DNA of 64,000 nt from assembly GCA_026706485.1 (NCBI GenBank), contig JAPOYR010000004.1, positions 310,001 to 374,000 on the forward strand, in the 5' to 3' direction. The notes beneath the pieces were generated by a model. It searched no databases and was not told the DNA's origin. It saw only the letters and a program-made list of their open reading frames with translations. The DNA comes from Chloroflexota bacterium (GTDB lineage Bacteria > Chloroflexota > UBA11872). Positions 8,132 through 16,707 of the stretch are shown piece after piece (within the stretch, counting starts at the first letter, position 1; every line of letters starts with the position of its first letter). Position numbers and translations under genes: made by a program.

Positions 8132-8468
8132 CGGCGACGCGAGCGGGGTAGGTCCTCACGCGGGCGCGCTCGGACGCGTGGAGCGAGCGGCCGGTGCACA
8201 GGTCGTATTGCCAGCCATGCCAGGGACAGCGAAGCACGCGTGAATCCGGGTCGAGCACGATGGGCGCGCCGGCCCTGGCGGCGATGACGTGATGTCCCAG
8301 CGTGCCGCTCGATAGCCGCGCGCCTTGGTGGGCGCAGGTGTCTCGCAGGGCGTAGACCTCGTCGCCCCAGCGCACCACCACGATGGCGTGGCGTCCAACC
8401 TGCACGCGGCGTGCGCGGCGCTCGCCAAAGTCGGCGAGCGCCCCCACGTCATGCGCGGTCGAAGTCAT
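8103..8468 (-). CDS. Rieske [2Fe-2S] ferredoxin-type protein
   Basis: A 121-aa single-domain Rieske protein. Both cluster-binding boxes are intact: CAHQGARL (C-x-H) and CPWHGWQYDL (C-x2-H), separated by about 39 residues. There is no signal peptide, so it is cytoplasmic. Small Rieske proteins of this type act as electron donors to oxygenases or nitrite-reductase-like enzymes, and no oxygenase is adjacent. It overlaps the amidohydrolase gene by 20 nt and the downstream fusion gene by 29 nt, so the three are co-transcribed and probably coupled. Confidence 0.9.
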   Translation of the reverse strand: MTSTAHDVGALADFGERRARRVQVGRHAIVVVRWGDEVYALRDTCAHQGARLSSGTLGHHVIAARAGAPIVLDPDSRVLRCPWHGWQYDLCTGRSLHASERARVRTYPARVADGRVYVDVG

Positions 8469-9558
8469 AGAACGCCGCCGCGTTGCCGGACATGATCCCC
8501 TCGCGCACGTCGTCCGGAACGATGGACGGCACTGCCCGGTCGGGCGCGTCGAAGTCCCAGTGTGGGTAGTCGGTGGCGAACATCAGAAAGTCGTCGCGCC
8601 CGATCATGTCCATAATTTGCAAAAGGTGGCGCGGGTCGTCCGGCTCCTCCATCGGCTGCGTGGTGGCCCGGAAATGCTCCCGGATGTACTCGCTGGGCAG
8701 CTTCTTGAGCCACGGGACCTCGTCCCGCAGCCCCTTGTAGTTCTTGTCGAAGCGCCACATCAGCGCCGGCAGCCAGGCGAACCCGCCCTCGACCAGCGCC
8801 ACGCGCAGGTCGGGAAAGCTCTCGAACACGCCCTCGGCCACGAGGCTGAGCACCTGGGCCTCGAAGGCCTGCGGCATGCCCGTGTGGTCCTCGATGTAGA
8901 ACGACGGCCAGCCGGTGGCGGTGATGGGGCCGGGGTTGCCACCGAAGTGAATCCCCAGCGGCAGTCCCATGTCGCTGGCCGCGGCGAGGATGGGACGGTA
9001 TCGCCGCCGGCCGTAGGGCTCGACGGCGCGGACGATCAGGAGCACCTGCACGAATCGCGGGTCCCGACCGGCGCGGCGGATCTCGGCGGCGGCCGCGTCG
9101 GGGTCCTCGACGTTGACGACGATCGATCCACGCCAGCGGGGGTCGTGGTCCAGCCAGCGCGCGGCCGTCAGCTCGTTCACCGCGCGCGAGAGGTCGTTGG
9201 CGAAATCGAGATTGCGCAGCGACGACGCGACATACAGCGGGTTCAGAATGGCGGCGTCGATGCCCCAGCCGTCCAGCAGCTGGTCGCGGGCGAAGTCCGG
9301 ATCGCCGCCGGGCAAGCAGCCGCTGGGCGGGAACGAGTCGCGGCGCGCCGCATTCTCATAGAGGCGCGGGTAAATGTTGCCCCCCGGTCCCTCGAATCCG
9401 GATTGCTCGATGTAGGCATGCCAGCGCGTCGCCAGGAACGGCAGCAGCTCGTCGATCGAGTTGACGTAGTTGTGGACATCGGCGTCGATGAGCTTGAGTG
9501 GCGTCTTGGCCTGGTGGTCCGTGCGGGCTTCAGCTTCAGGTAGCGCGGTGGTGACCAT
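8449..9558 (-). CDS. Amidohydrolase-2 family metal-dependent hydrolase/decarboxylase
   Basis: A 369-aa TIM-barrel enzyme of the amidohydrolase-2 (ACMSD-like) group. The first metal site is LIDADVHNYV (D-x-H) near residue 25. Later elements are LPLGIHFGGNPG, VALVEGGFAWLPALMWRFDK and the distal FATDYPHWDFDAPD, which carries the usual C-terminal Asp. Relatives hydrolyse or decarboxylate aromatic ring-cleavage products, but the substrate here cannot be read from sequence. The ATG at 9558 has a good AAGGAGG site upstream. First gene of the operon with the Rieske protein. Confidence 0.88.
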   Translation of the reverse strand: MVTTALPEAEARTDHQAKTPLKLIDADVHNYVNSIDELLPFLATRWHAYIEQSGFEGPGGNIYPRLYENAARRDSFPPSGCLPGGDPDFARDQLLDGWGIDAAILNPLYVASSLRNLDFANDLSRAVNELTAARWLDHDPRWRGSIVVNVEDPDAAAAEIRRAGRDPRFVQVLLIVRAVEPYGRRRYRPILAAASDMGLPLGIHFGGNPGPITATGWPSFYIEDHTGMPQAFEAQVLSLVAEGVFESFPDLRVALVEGGFAWLPALMWRFDKNYKGLRDEVPWLKKLPSEYIREHFRATTQPMEEPDDPRHLLQIMDMIGRDDFLMFATDYPHWDFDAPDRAVPSIVPDDVREGIMSGNAAAFYDFDRA

Positions 9559-9694
9559 GGCGGGCCTCCTTGCCCCCGATGGTGAGCGCGGGCGGCGAGG
9601 TAGTCAAGACTCGTCGTGCATCGACCACCTTGTGCCCACTTCTGCGTGGCCCGGCAACTGCGGGAATTTAGGCGCCGGCGTGGATTGCCTTGTG

Positions 9695-10096
9695 TCAGAC
9701 AGACGGCACATCCGCCGCTTCCGCTGCGCCAGCCAACGCGGCGTCCAGCGTGGCCAGCGGCGCATCGTGTCGTCGCGCGAGAGCCAGATACACGGCGTCG
9801 TACACCGACAGGCGATGGGTCCGAGCGAGGGCGAGCACCTGATCGAGGTCTGGCTCCGCGGCAGTCTGGATCGGCAGCTCCGCCAGACCCGCCAGCCGGT
9901 CATGCACCCGGTCCGCGGCGATTCGGCCTCTCCGCTCGGCCGTCAGCAGCACGTTGCGCACCTCCAGGTGCCAGAGCGGCGGGACCAGACCGCCGCTCTC
10001 CTCGATCAGCGCGAGCGCCGCGTCCGCGCGTGGCTCGCGCCCGTCATCCAAGAGCCAGGCCGCAGCCACGGACGCGTCCAAGATCAGCGCCGTCAC
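9695..10096 (-). CDS. VapC-type PIN-domain toxin ribonuclease
   Basis: A 133-aa PIN-domain protein. Acidic residues sit in the expected places: D8 in LILDASVAAAWLL, E45 in LWHLEVRNVLL, the D in LSVYDAVYLALARR and the D in APLATLDAAL. VapC toxins are Mg2+-dependent RNases that cleave tRNA or rRNA when not bound by antitoxin. The GTG start at 10096 overlaps the stop of the upstream antitoxin gene by 4 nt. This pair looks intact, unlike the one at 46925-47279. Confidence 0.9.
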   Translation of the reverse strand: MTALILDASVAAAWLLDDGREPRADAALALIEESGGLVPPLWHLEVRNVLLTAERRGRIAADRVHDRLAGLAELPIQTAAEPDLDQVLALARTHRLSVYDAVYLALARRHDAPLATLDAALAGAAEAADVPSV

Positions 10097-10344
10097 GAGC
10101 GGTGGCCTTCGTGGCGGGCAGCCAGGATTTCCGCGGTGGACATCTCAATGCGCGGCCAACGGGCGCGACGCCGCCGGAAGCGGTCCACCGCCGCCTTGAA
10201 CTCCGCGCGCTCCTGTACTTCGGCTGGTATCAGGTGCGCCACTCGCCGTCCATGGCGAGTGATCGCGATCGACTCGCCGTGCTCCACGCTGCGCAGCAAC
10301 TCCGCCAGCCGCGCCTTGGCCTCGGTGGCTGCAACTTCACGCAT
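10093..10344 (-). CDS. Phd/YefM-type antitoxin
   Basis: An 83-aa antitoxin partner of the PIN toxin. The N-terminus has the Phd/YefM DNA-binding form: VAATEAKARLAELLRSVEHG, then ESIAITRHGRRVAHLIPA. The C-terminal basic/aromatic segment (FRRRRARWPRIEMSTAEILA) would wrap the toxin. I chose the ATG at 10344 because it begins just before the conserved A-T-EAKA element. An in-frame start at 10380 would add 12 residues. These antitoxins normally repress their own operon. No operator was identified. Confidence 0.85.
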   Translation of the reverse strand: MREVAATEAKARLAELLRSVEHGESIAITRHGRRVAHLIPAEVQERAEFKAAVDRFRRRRARWPRIEMSTAEILAARHEGHRS

Positions 10345-10419
10345 GGGCTTCCGTTTCAACCAGTGAATATAACCAGTCAATTATTCCACACGTCGCCCAA
10401 GCAGTCGGGCAGAGTTCGG

Positions 10420-11928
10420 CTATGCCAATCCGTAGATCACACCGTATTTGCGGGAAAGGTGGTCCATCAGGGCGTCGACGCCGATCGGCGCGCCCGTGAC
10501 CCGCTGCATCAGCTCAGCGGCCGTGAACACGCGGCCGTGGCGGTAGATCGAGTGCCGCAGCCAGTCGTGCAGCGTCGTCAGGTCGCCGCGGCGGATGCGT
10601 TCGGGCAGGTACGGCAGCGCGCGTTGAGCCGCGGCGAAGACCTGGGCGCTGATGAGGTTGCCCAGCGTGTAGCCCTGGAAACAGCCGCCGATGGTGCCGT
10701 GGAACCAATGCACGTCCTGCAGCACGCCGTCGCGGTCGTCCGGCGGCTCGACGCCCAGGTCGCGGGCGTAGCGGGCGCGCCAGGTCTCGGGCAGGTCGCG
10801 CACCTCCAGCCGCCCGTCGAGCAGCTCCAGCTCCAGGTCGAAGCGCAGCATCACGTGCAGGTTGTAGGTGACCTCGTCGGCATCCGTGCGAATCAGCGAT
10901 GGCTGCACGTAGTTGATCGCGGGGTAGAACACGTCCAGCGGAATCGATCCAAGTTGCTGCGGAAACGTCGCCTGCAGGTGCGCGTACTGCCCTTCCCAGA
11001 ATTCCAGGCCGCGTCCCACGAAGTTCTCCCAAAGCCGCGATTGGCTCTCGTGCATGCCGTTGGAGGCGCCGTCCCCCAGCGGCGTGCCCTCGAAAGCCGG
11101 ATCGACGCCCAGCTCGTAGAGCGCGTGGCCGGCCTCGTGCATGGCGCTGAAGAGGTGCTCGCCGAGGAAGTGCTCGTCGGCCCGCACGGTGATGCGCACG
11201 TCGTCCGAGGCGAAGGTGGTCATGAAGGGATGCGCCGTGTCGTCGATGCGCCCGCGGTCGAAGTCGAAGCCCATCAGCGCGACCACGTGGCGGGCAAAAT
11301 CGCGCTGGGCGCTGATCGGGAAGTGCTGGCGCACGGCGGAATCGTCATTCGCATCTGCGGCGGCGATCCGCTGTAGCAGCGGCACCAACCGCGCGCGCAG
11401 CTCCGCGAAGAGGACCGAAATCTCGCCTGCGGTCATGCCCGGGTCCTGGCGGTCGATCAGCGGATCGGCCACATGCTCCGCGTTTGGCGTGTAGCTCGAT
11501 AGCTGCCGGCTGAGGTCCAGCGTGCGTTCGAGCACGGGCCGGACGGCCGCAAAGTCGTCGGCGGGCCGTGCCTTGATCCAAGCGGCATACGAGGCCGCCG
11601 CGTGCTCCTCGAGCGCGGCGGCGAATTCGGCCGGCACGCGCACGTCGCGGTCGTAGTCGCGCCGCGTGACGCGGATCAGCGCGGCGTCGGGATGCTCCGG
11701 CGGCAAGCTGTCGGCATATGGCTGCAAGTCGTCGAGCAACGATCCGATGGCGGCGTCGGTGAATGCCGTATGCGCCAGCCGTTCCAGCGTGGCGATGTGC
11801 CGGCCGCGGGACGCCGCGCCCTTCGGGGGCATGTAGGTGGTCTGGTCCCAGTGCAGCACCGCCGCCGCCGCGCGCAGGTCGCCGACTTCGCGCAGCCGCC
11901 GGCGCAGCTCGTCAAGCTTTCGGTTCAA
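10420..11928 (-). CDS. M32 family metallocarboxypeptidase (carboxypeptidase Taq-like)
   Basis: A 502-aa zinc carboxypeptidase that removes C-terminal residues from peptides in the cytoplasm. The zinc-binding HEXXH lies in FSAMHEAGHALYELG. The family elements LHWDQTTYMPPKGA (N-terminal), MHESQSRLWENFVGR and IRTDADEVTYNLHV are all present, in the order and with the length (about 500 aa) typical of M32. No signal peptide. The gene stands alone, with a palindromic repeat in its upstream gap. Confidence 0.93.
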   Translation of the reverse strand: MNRKLDELRRRLREVGDLRAAAAVLHWDQTTYMPPKGAASRGRHIATLERLAHTAFTDAAIGSLLDDLQPYADSLPPEHPDAALIRVTRRDYDRDVRVPAEFAAALEEHAAASYAAWIKARPADDFAAVRPVLERTLDLSRQLSSYTPNAEHVADPLIDRQDPGMTAGEISVLFAELRARLVPLLQRIAAADANDDSAVRQHFPISAQRDFARHVVALMGFDFDRGRIDDTAHPFMTTFASDDVRITVRADEHFLGEHLFSAMHEAGHALYELGVDPAFEGTPLGDGASNGMHESQSRLWENFVGRGLEFWEGQYAHLQATFPQQLGSIPLDVFYPAINYVQPSLIRTDADEVTYNLHVMLRFDLELELLDGRLEVRDLPETWRARYARDLGVEPPDDRDGVLQDVHWFHGTIGGCFQGYTLGNLISAQVFAAAQRALPYLPERIRRGDLTTLHDWLRHSIYRHGRVFTAAELMQRVTGAPIGVDALMDHLSRKYGVIYGLA

Positions 11929-11942
11929 AGGTCCTCTCCTCC

Positions 11943-11987
11943 GTCATTCCCTCAGGTCCGTCATTCCCGCGAAGGCGGGAATCCACC
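11943..11987. repeat. Short intergenic palindrome (gtcattcccgcg type)
   Basis: Contains tcattcccgcgaaggcggga followed by atcca, an inverted repeat of a type widespread between bacterial genes. It sits immediately upstream of the M32 gene, next to a second, unrelated palindrome. A related copy is at 28134-28181. Confidence 0.6.
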
Positions 11988-12026
11988 CCGCCAGGACCCC
12001 GGCCGAAACCCCCAGCAACCGACTCC

Positions 12027-12109
12027 GTCATTCCGAGCAACGCGAGGAATCTAAGGCGCGCGGAGCCTGCACCAACGCCCTTGGATTCCTCACTGCGTTC
12101 GGAATGACA
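12027..12109. repeat. REP-like palindromic intergenic repeat
   Basis: Begins gtcattccgagcaacgcgag and ends ctcactgcgttcggaatgac. The two ends are inverted repeats of each other, giving a long potential hairpin. Same family as 6814-6894 and 25425-25587. Confidence 0.7.
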
Positions 12110-12123
12110 GGTCTCCTCTTCCC

Positions 12124-12948
12124 TCACCTGGCGGGAGCATCGGCCGCGTGGCTGTCCGCGGGCGAAAACGCGCGGGCGATCGCCGGCCACGGGTCATCCT
12201 TGATGACCTCCGCCGTGAACGGGTCGGTGACGCAAATCGACACCGCGCCGGCCTTCAGCGCCGCCGTCTCGTCGTCGTCGGTCCCGGGACCGTCGAATAT
12301 CCTGCCGTATTCCACGCGGACGGTGATCTGATCGCCGTCGACAATCGGATCCTCCGTCGGGCGAAGACCCGCGAACAACGTGAACGGCGCCGGCCGCGTG
12401 AGCCATACCGGCTCCGTGGCCGCGAATCCCTTGGGCGTGTTGATGTTTACCAGCAGCGGCTGTCGCAGCACGCCGTGCGCATGGGCCGCGGCGACGAATC
12501 GCGCCACCCCGGCGGCGATGGCCCGCTTGTCCTCCGGCGATTGCGGGGTGTGGGATATGGCGATGCCGGTGAACCCGCGATCGAGCGCCACGCGCGCCGC
12601 GCCCATGGTCCCCGAGCTCACATAGCCCTGCACGCCCGTGTTCCAGCCGGGATTGATGCCGGACACGATCACGTCCGGCTCGCCATCGAACCCGATGGCG
12701 CATCCCAGGGCCGCCAGGTTGGCCGGCGAAGCGTCCGCCGTGAAACCGGGAACATTCGTGCAGATGCCGTCCGGCGGCTCGGCGCGCTGCAAATGGAACT
12801 CGGGCGTGAGCGCAACGGACATCCCGGCGCCGCTGTAGTTGCGGTCCGGTGAGTAGACGCGCACCTCGCCCAGCGGCTCCAGCGCCTCCGCCAGCGCCCA
12901 CAGTCCGCGGTCCTGGATGCCGTCGTCGTTCACGACCAGGATTCTCAT
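12124..12948 (-). CDS. surE: 5'/3'-nucleotidase SurE
   Basis: A 274-aa nucleoside monophosphate phosphatase. The metal site starts at the N-terminus: ILVVNDDGIQDRGLWALAEA carries the paired Asp. YSGAGMSVAL supplies the conserved Ser, and VIVSGINPGWNTGVQGYVSS is the SurE Asn-containing loop. I set the start at the ATG at 12948, where the family N-terminus (MRILVVNDDG) begins. An upstream in-frame start would add 13 unrelated residues. Cytoplasmic, with roles in nucleotide pool or stress survival in other bacteria. Confidence 0.95.
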   Translation of the reverse strand: MRILVVNDDGIQDRGLWALAEALEPLGEVRVYSPDRNYSGAGMSVALTPEFHLQRAEPPDGICTNVPGFTADASPANLAALGCAIGFDGEPDVIVSGINPGWNTGVQGYVSSGTMGAARVALDRGFTGIAISHTPQSPEDKRAIAAGVARFVAAAHAHGVLRQPLLVNINTPKGFAATEPVWLTRPAPFTLFAGLRPTEDPIVDGDQITVRVEYGRIFDGPGTDDDETAALKAGAVSICVTDPFTAEVIKDDPWPAIARAFSPADSHAADAPAR

Positions 12949-13036
12949 GTCGCCGGTCCAAGGGTTTGCCCACACTGCCGGGCGCACAATAGCCGACCGC
13001 TAGAGCACAGGCTTACGAACTCGCTCCCAATCACTC

Positions 13037-14818
13037 CTAGGCCGGACTCGACGCTTCACCGCGAAGCAGCTGGAGGTCGCACAGCCGGCGGTAGTGGTCG
13101 TTGCGCTCGTAGAGCTCATCGTGCCGCCCGGCGTCCCGCACGCGCCCGTCGTCGAGGAAGACGATGCGGTCGGCTTGACGCACCGTGGCGAGCCGGTGCG
13201 CGATCACGAGCGTGGTGCGCCCGGCGGACGCCCGCTCCAGACCCTGCTGCACCAGCCACTCGGACTCGGCGTCGAGCGACGAGGTGGCCTCATCCAGGAT
13301 CAAGATCCGCGGGTCGCCCACGATGGCCCGAGCAATGGCGATGCGCTGCACCTGTCCGCCCGACAGCCGCACCCCGCGCTCGCCGATGTTGGTGTCGTAG
13401 CCGTGCTCCAGGGCGGTGATGAAATCGTCGGCGTTGGCCAGCACCGCGGCCCGGCGGATATCGGCCTCGGTAACGGTCTCGCGACCGAGCGAAATGTTCT
13501 GCGACACCGAGCCGTCGAACAGCGTGGCGTCCTGAAACACCACGCCGATGCCCTGGCGCACCGACGTCGCGCTGGCCTGCCTGATGTCCTGCCCGTCGAT
13601 GGCAATTTGGCCCGCGCGCGGCTGGTAGAACTTGAGCAACAGGCTGATGAGCGTGGATTTGCCGGCGCCGCTCGGTCCGACCAGGGCCACCCGCTCACCG
13701 GGCGAGGCGCCGAACGTCACCCGGTGTAGCACGTCGTCGTCGCCGTAGGAAAACTCGACATTCTCGACCTCGAGTTCTCCTCCCGACACATCCAATGCGC
13801 GGTCGGCCGCATCGTCGAGCTCTCGCGGGGTGTCCAGGAATCCGAACACCCGGCGAGCGGTGCCGAGCACAACCTGGATTTGGACGAAGTCGTTCAACGT
13901 ATTTCTCACCGGTCCTCCGACTTGCAGCAGGTATTGCCCCGAGGCCACCAGGAAGCCGACCGCCACCGTTCCGGCCACGACCGCGTCGGCCAGCAACGCC
14001 CAGATCGCGATCAACGCCGCCCAGTAGGCCAGGTGCGACATCTGCCCCAGGCTCTCGAGCAGCGCCACCCGAACGCGCGCCCGCCACAAACCACGGGTCT
14101 CGGTATCGAGCCGTTCGCCCGCCCACCCTTGCCGGTTGAAGGCCTTCACGTCGCGGGCGCCGCCAACCAACTCCGTCATCACCGCCGTGAGACGCCCCAT
14201 CGCACCCTGCACCCGCGCGCCGGCTGCCTGCGTCCGTCCCCTGACGCGGGTCGCCATCAGCGCGTGAATCGGCAGCGTCGCCACGGCGATCAGCCCGAGC
14301 CGCCAGTCGATGGCGAACATGATGACCAGGTACCCGGGCATCCGCAGCGCCTGCGCGAACAGCACCGATCCGGCGTGCAGGTAGACGGTGGAGATCACGG
14401 CCGCGTCGGCCGTGAGGTGCGACACGATGTCGCCCGTCCGTCGCCCGCGGAGAGCGCCGATGGGAATGCGCTGCGCCTGTCGCAGGATGTCTTGGCGCAT
14501 GCGTGACATCGCGCCCTCGGCCGCCCGCGTGTGGGCCCAATGCCCGAATACGGCGGCGATTCCGAGTCCGACGCCGCAGCCGGCGATCCCGAGCAGCGTG
14601 GGGATCAGCAGGCCGCGGTCTTGCTTACCGAACACGTCATCGATGAGGACGTGCAGCAGCCAGGGGCGCGTGATCATCACGGCGGAATTCCCCGCGGTCA
14701 CCGCCGCGGCAATCGCGTAGTCGAGACGCGACCCGCGCAGATACGCCCACAGGCGTGAGGCGATCGCCCAATCGGACAACGCTCGCGGCGCGTCCACGCT
14801 CGGCGCCGAGGCGATCAC
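13037..14818 (-). CDS. ABC exporter half-transporter (membrane + ATPase), second subunit
   Basis: 593 aa: an N-terminal six-helix type-IV exporter domain (about residues 20-320) fused to an ATPase domain. The ATPase has Walker A VGPSGAGKSTL, signature LSGGQVQRIAIARA, Walker B ILILDEATSSLD and the H-switch VIAHRLAT. It follows a homologous 594-aa protein with a 4-nt ATGA overlap, so the two probably form a heterodimeric exporter. Both ATPase sites keep the catalytic Glu, unlike heterodimers with one degenerate site. The substrate is unknown; lipids or drugs are common for this class. Confidence 0.92.
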   Translation of the reverse strand: MIASAPSVDAPRALSDWAIASRLWAYLRGSRLDYAIAAAVTAGNSAVMITRPWLLHVLIDDVFGKQDRGLLIPTLLGIAGCGVGLGIAAVFGHWAHTRAAEGAMSRMRQDILRQAQRIPIGALRGRRTGDIVSHLTADAAVISTVYLHAGSVLFAQALRMPGYLVIMFAIDWRLGLIAVATLPIHALMATRVRGRTQAAGARVQGAMGRLTAVMTELVGGARDVKAFNRQGWAGERLDTETRGLWRARVRVALLESLGQMSHLAYWAALIAIWALLADAVVAGTVAVGFLVASGQYLLQVGGPVRNTLNDFVQIQVVLGTARRVFGFLDTPRELDDAADRALDVSGGELEVENVEFSYGDDDVLHRVTFGASPGERVALVGPSGAGKSTLISLLLKFYQPRAGQIAIDGQDIRQASATSVRQGIGVVFQDATLFDGSVSQNISLGRETVTEADIRRAAVLANADDFITALEHGYDTNIGERGVRLSGGQVQRIAIARAIVGDPRILILDEATSSLDAESEWLVQQGLERASAGRTTLVIAHRLATVRQADRIVFLDDGRVRDAGRHDELYERNDHYRRLCDLQLLRGEASSPA

Positions 14819-16599
14819 GGCGTGTACGCCCTGCTAACGATATCCGCCCGCGCCTCGGTGATCGGTTGCATCTGCCGGTCGCACAGCTCGCGGTAGAGGC
14901 CGCAGCGGGCATAGAGCTCGCCGTGCCGTCCGACGTCCAGCACGCGGCCTTCGTCGAGCACGACGACCTGGTCCGCCTGGTGCACCGTGGACAGCCGGTG
15001 GGCGATCACCAGCGTCGTGCGGCCCTCGCGCGCGCGTTCCAGGCCCCGCAACACCAGGTGCTCGGCTTCGGCGTCGAGCGCAGACGTGGCTTCGTCGAGC
15101 ACCAGTACGCGCGGATCGCCGGCGATGGCGCGCGCAATGGCGATGCGCTGGGCCTGGCCGCCGGACAGGCGGAGACCCCGCTCACCGACCTGGGTGCCGA
15201 ATCCGTCGCGCGTGGCCTCGATGAAGTCGGTCGCGGCGGCGGTGGCGGCCGCCTGGGCACCCTCGCGCTGGCCGATGCCATCGCGTCCGAACCTGATGTT
15301 CTCGGCAATGGACCCGTGAAAGAGCACCGGATCCTGGAACACGACGCCCACGTGCCGACGCGTCTCCGTCGCGCTTGCGGCGCCAATTTCCTGCCCGTCA
15401 AGCCGAATTTCACCGGCGCTTGGCTGGAGGAACCGCAGCAGCAGGTTGACGACGGTCGACTTTCCGGCGCCGCTCGGGCCCACGATCGCCGTCGTCGAGC
15501 CGCCCGGAACCCGAAACGACACGTCCGTCAGCACCGGCGTCCCGGGCATGTATGCCGCGCTGACGCCGCGAAACTCGACATCGCCGCGGGTCGCGGTCAA
15601 CGGCTTGCCGTCGCCGGCGTCGTCCTCCGCCGGCGTGTCCAGAAAATCGAAGAGTCGCCGCGCGGCGCCGACCGCGTGCAAGAGGTCGACGTACGCCATG
15701 GTCATCGGGGTCACCTCTCGGTTGAGCCATGAGAGATACCCCGCCAGGGCCAGCGCAAATCCGATCGTCACCTCGCCGCCGAAGATCGGCTCCGCCAGCA
15801 CGAGGAAGATCGAGGCATAGGCGATCCAGAAGATGGTCGTGGTCACCCAGGTCCAGCCGCGGACGAATCCCTGATACACGCGCGCATCGCGCAACTCACG
15901 GAGCAGTCGCCGCAGGCGTTCCAGCGACCACGCCTGGCGATTGAAGGCGCGGATGTCGCGCATGCCGGCGATCAGTTCGGTGGCCAGGCCGCCCAGCTCG
16001 CCGGTGGCGTTTTGGACGCGCTGCGCCGAGCGCACGTGGTGCCCCTGGCGGAGCCGCGGCAGCAGCATGTACACGGGCACCAGCACCGCGGCGAGCACCC
16101 CGAAGCGCCAGTCGATCACCGCCACGACGATGACGATCCCGAGCACCGAAATGGCGGCGGAAAGTCCTCGGCCATAGGCGCGCTCGTAGGCCTCGGCGAT
16201 GGCGGCCGAGTCGGCGGTGAAGTGGGTCACCGTGTCGCCCGTGCGATGCCCTCGAAAGTAGGCCAGCGGCAGGCGCAGCACCTGGTCCATCAGCGCGCGA
16301 CGCAGGACGTTGGCGGCCTGCTCGCCCGCGCTCGTGAAGAGGTAGTTGGCGGCGACGTAGCCAGCCGACCCCGCAATGGCCAGCGCGCCGATGGCGATGA
16401 GCAGCGGCGGCAGCAGGCTCAGGTCGCCGCCGATGGCGACGTCGTCAACCAGGGCCTTGATGAGCAGCGGCGTCGGCAGCTCCGCGCCGACGGTCACCAG
16501 CGAGGCCAGCACGGCGCCCACCTGCGCTCGCCAGTGCGGGCGCAGATAGGACGCCATGCGGCGAGCCGTGCGAAGCACGTTCACAGGCTGCTGGCTCAT
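14815..16599 (-). CDS. ABC exporter half-transporter (membrane + ATPase), first subunit
   Basis: 594 aa with the same layout as its neighbour: transmembrane exporter domain, then ATPase with Walker A VGPSGAGKSTV, signature LSGGQAQRIAIARA, Walker B VLVLDEATSALD and VIAHRLST. The first membrane helices fall at about residues 25-45 and 60-85. It is the first gene of a two-gene operon and ends inside the start of the second. Resemblance to the downstream protein points to an old duplication. Substrate unknown. Confidence 0.92.
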   Translation of the reverse strand: MSQQPVNVLRTARRMASYLRPHWRAQVGAVLASLVTVGAELPTPLLIKALVDDVAIGGDLSLLPPLLIAIGALAIAGSAGYVAANYLFTSAGEQAANVLRRALMDQVLRLPLAYFRGHRTGDTVTHFTADSAAIAEAYERAYGRGLSAAISVLGIVIVVAVIDWRFGVLAAVLVPVYMLLPRLRQGHHVRSAQRVQNATGELGGLATELIAGMRDIRAFNRQAWSLERLRRLLRELRDARVYQGFVRGWTWVTTTIFWIAYASIFLVLAEPIFGGEVTIGFALALAGYLSWLNREVTPMTMAYVDLLHAVGAARRLFDFLDTPAEDDAGDGKPLTATRGDVEFRGVSAAYMPGTPVLTDVSFRVPGGSTTAIVGPSGAGKSTVVNLLLRFLQPSAGEIRLDGQEIGAASATETRRHVGVVFQDPVLFHGSIAENIRFGRDGIGQREGAQAAATAAATDFIEATRDGFGTQVGERGLRLSGGQAQRIAIARAIAGDPRVLVLDEATSALDAEAEHLVLRGLERAREGRTTLVIAHRLSTVHQADQVVVLDEGRVLDVGRHGELYARCGLYRELCDRQMQPITEARADIVSRAYTP

Positions 16600-16707
16600 C
16601 GTCCTCGGTGACTGCCCTCCTCGACCCGCCGGCGAGTCTGGCCGACCGCCAGGCCCGAAACAGGTCTCACTAGCGCTGGGGCAATTCCGGACGCACAGTC
16701 ACCGCCG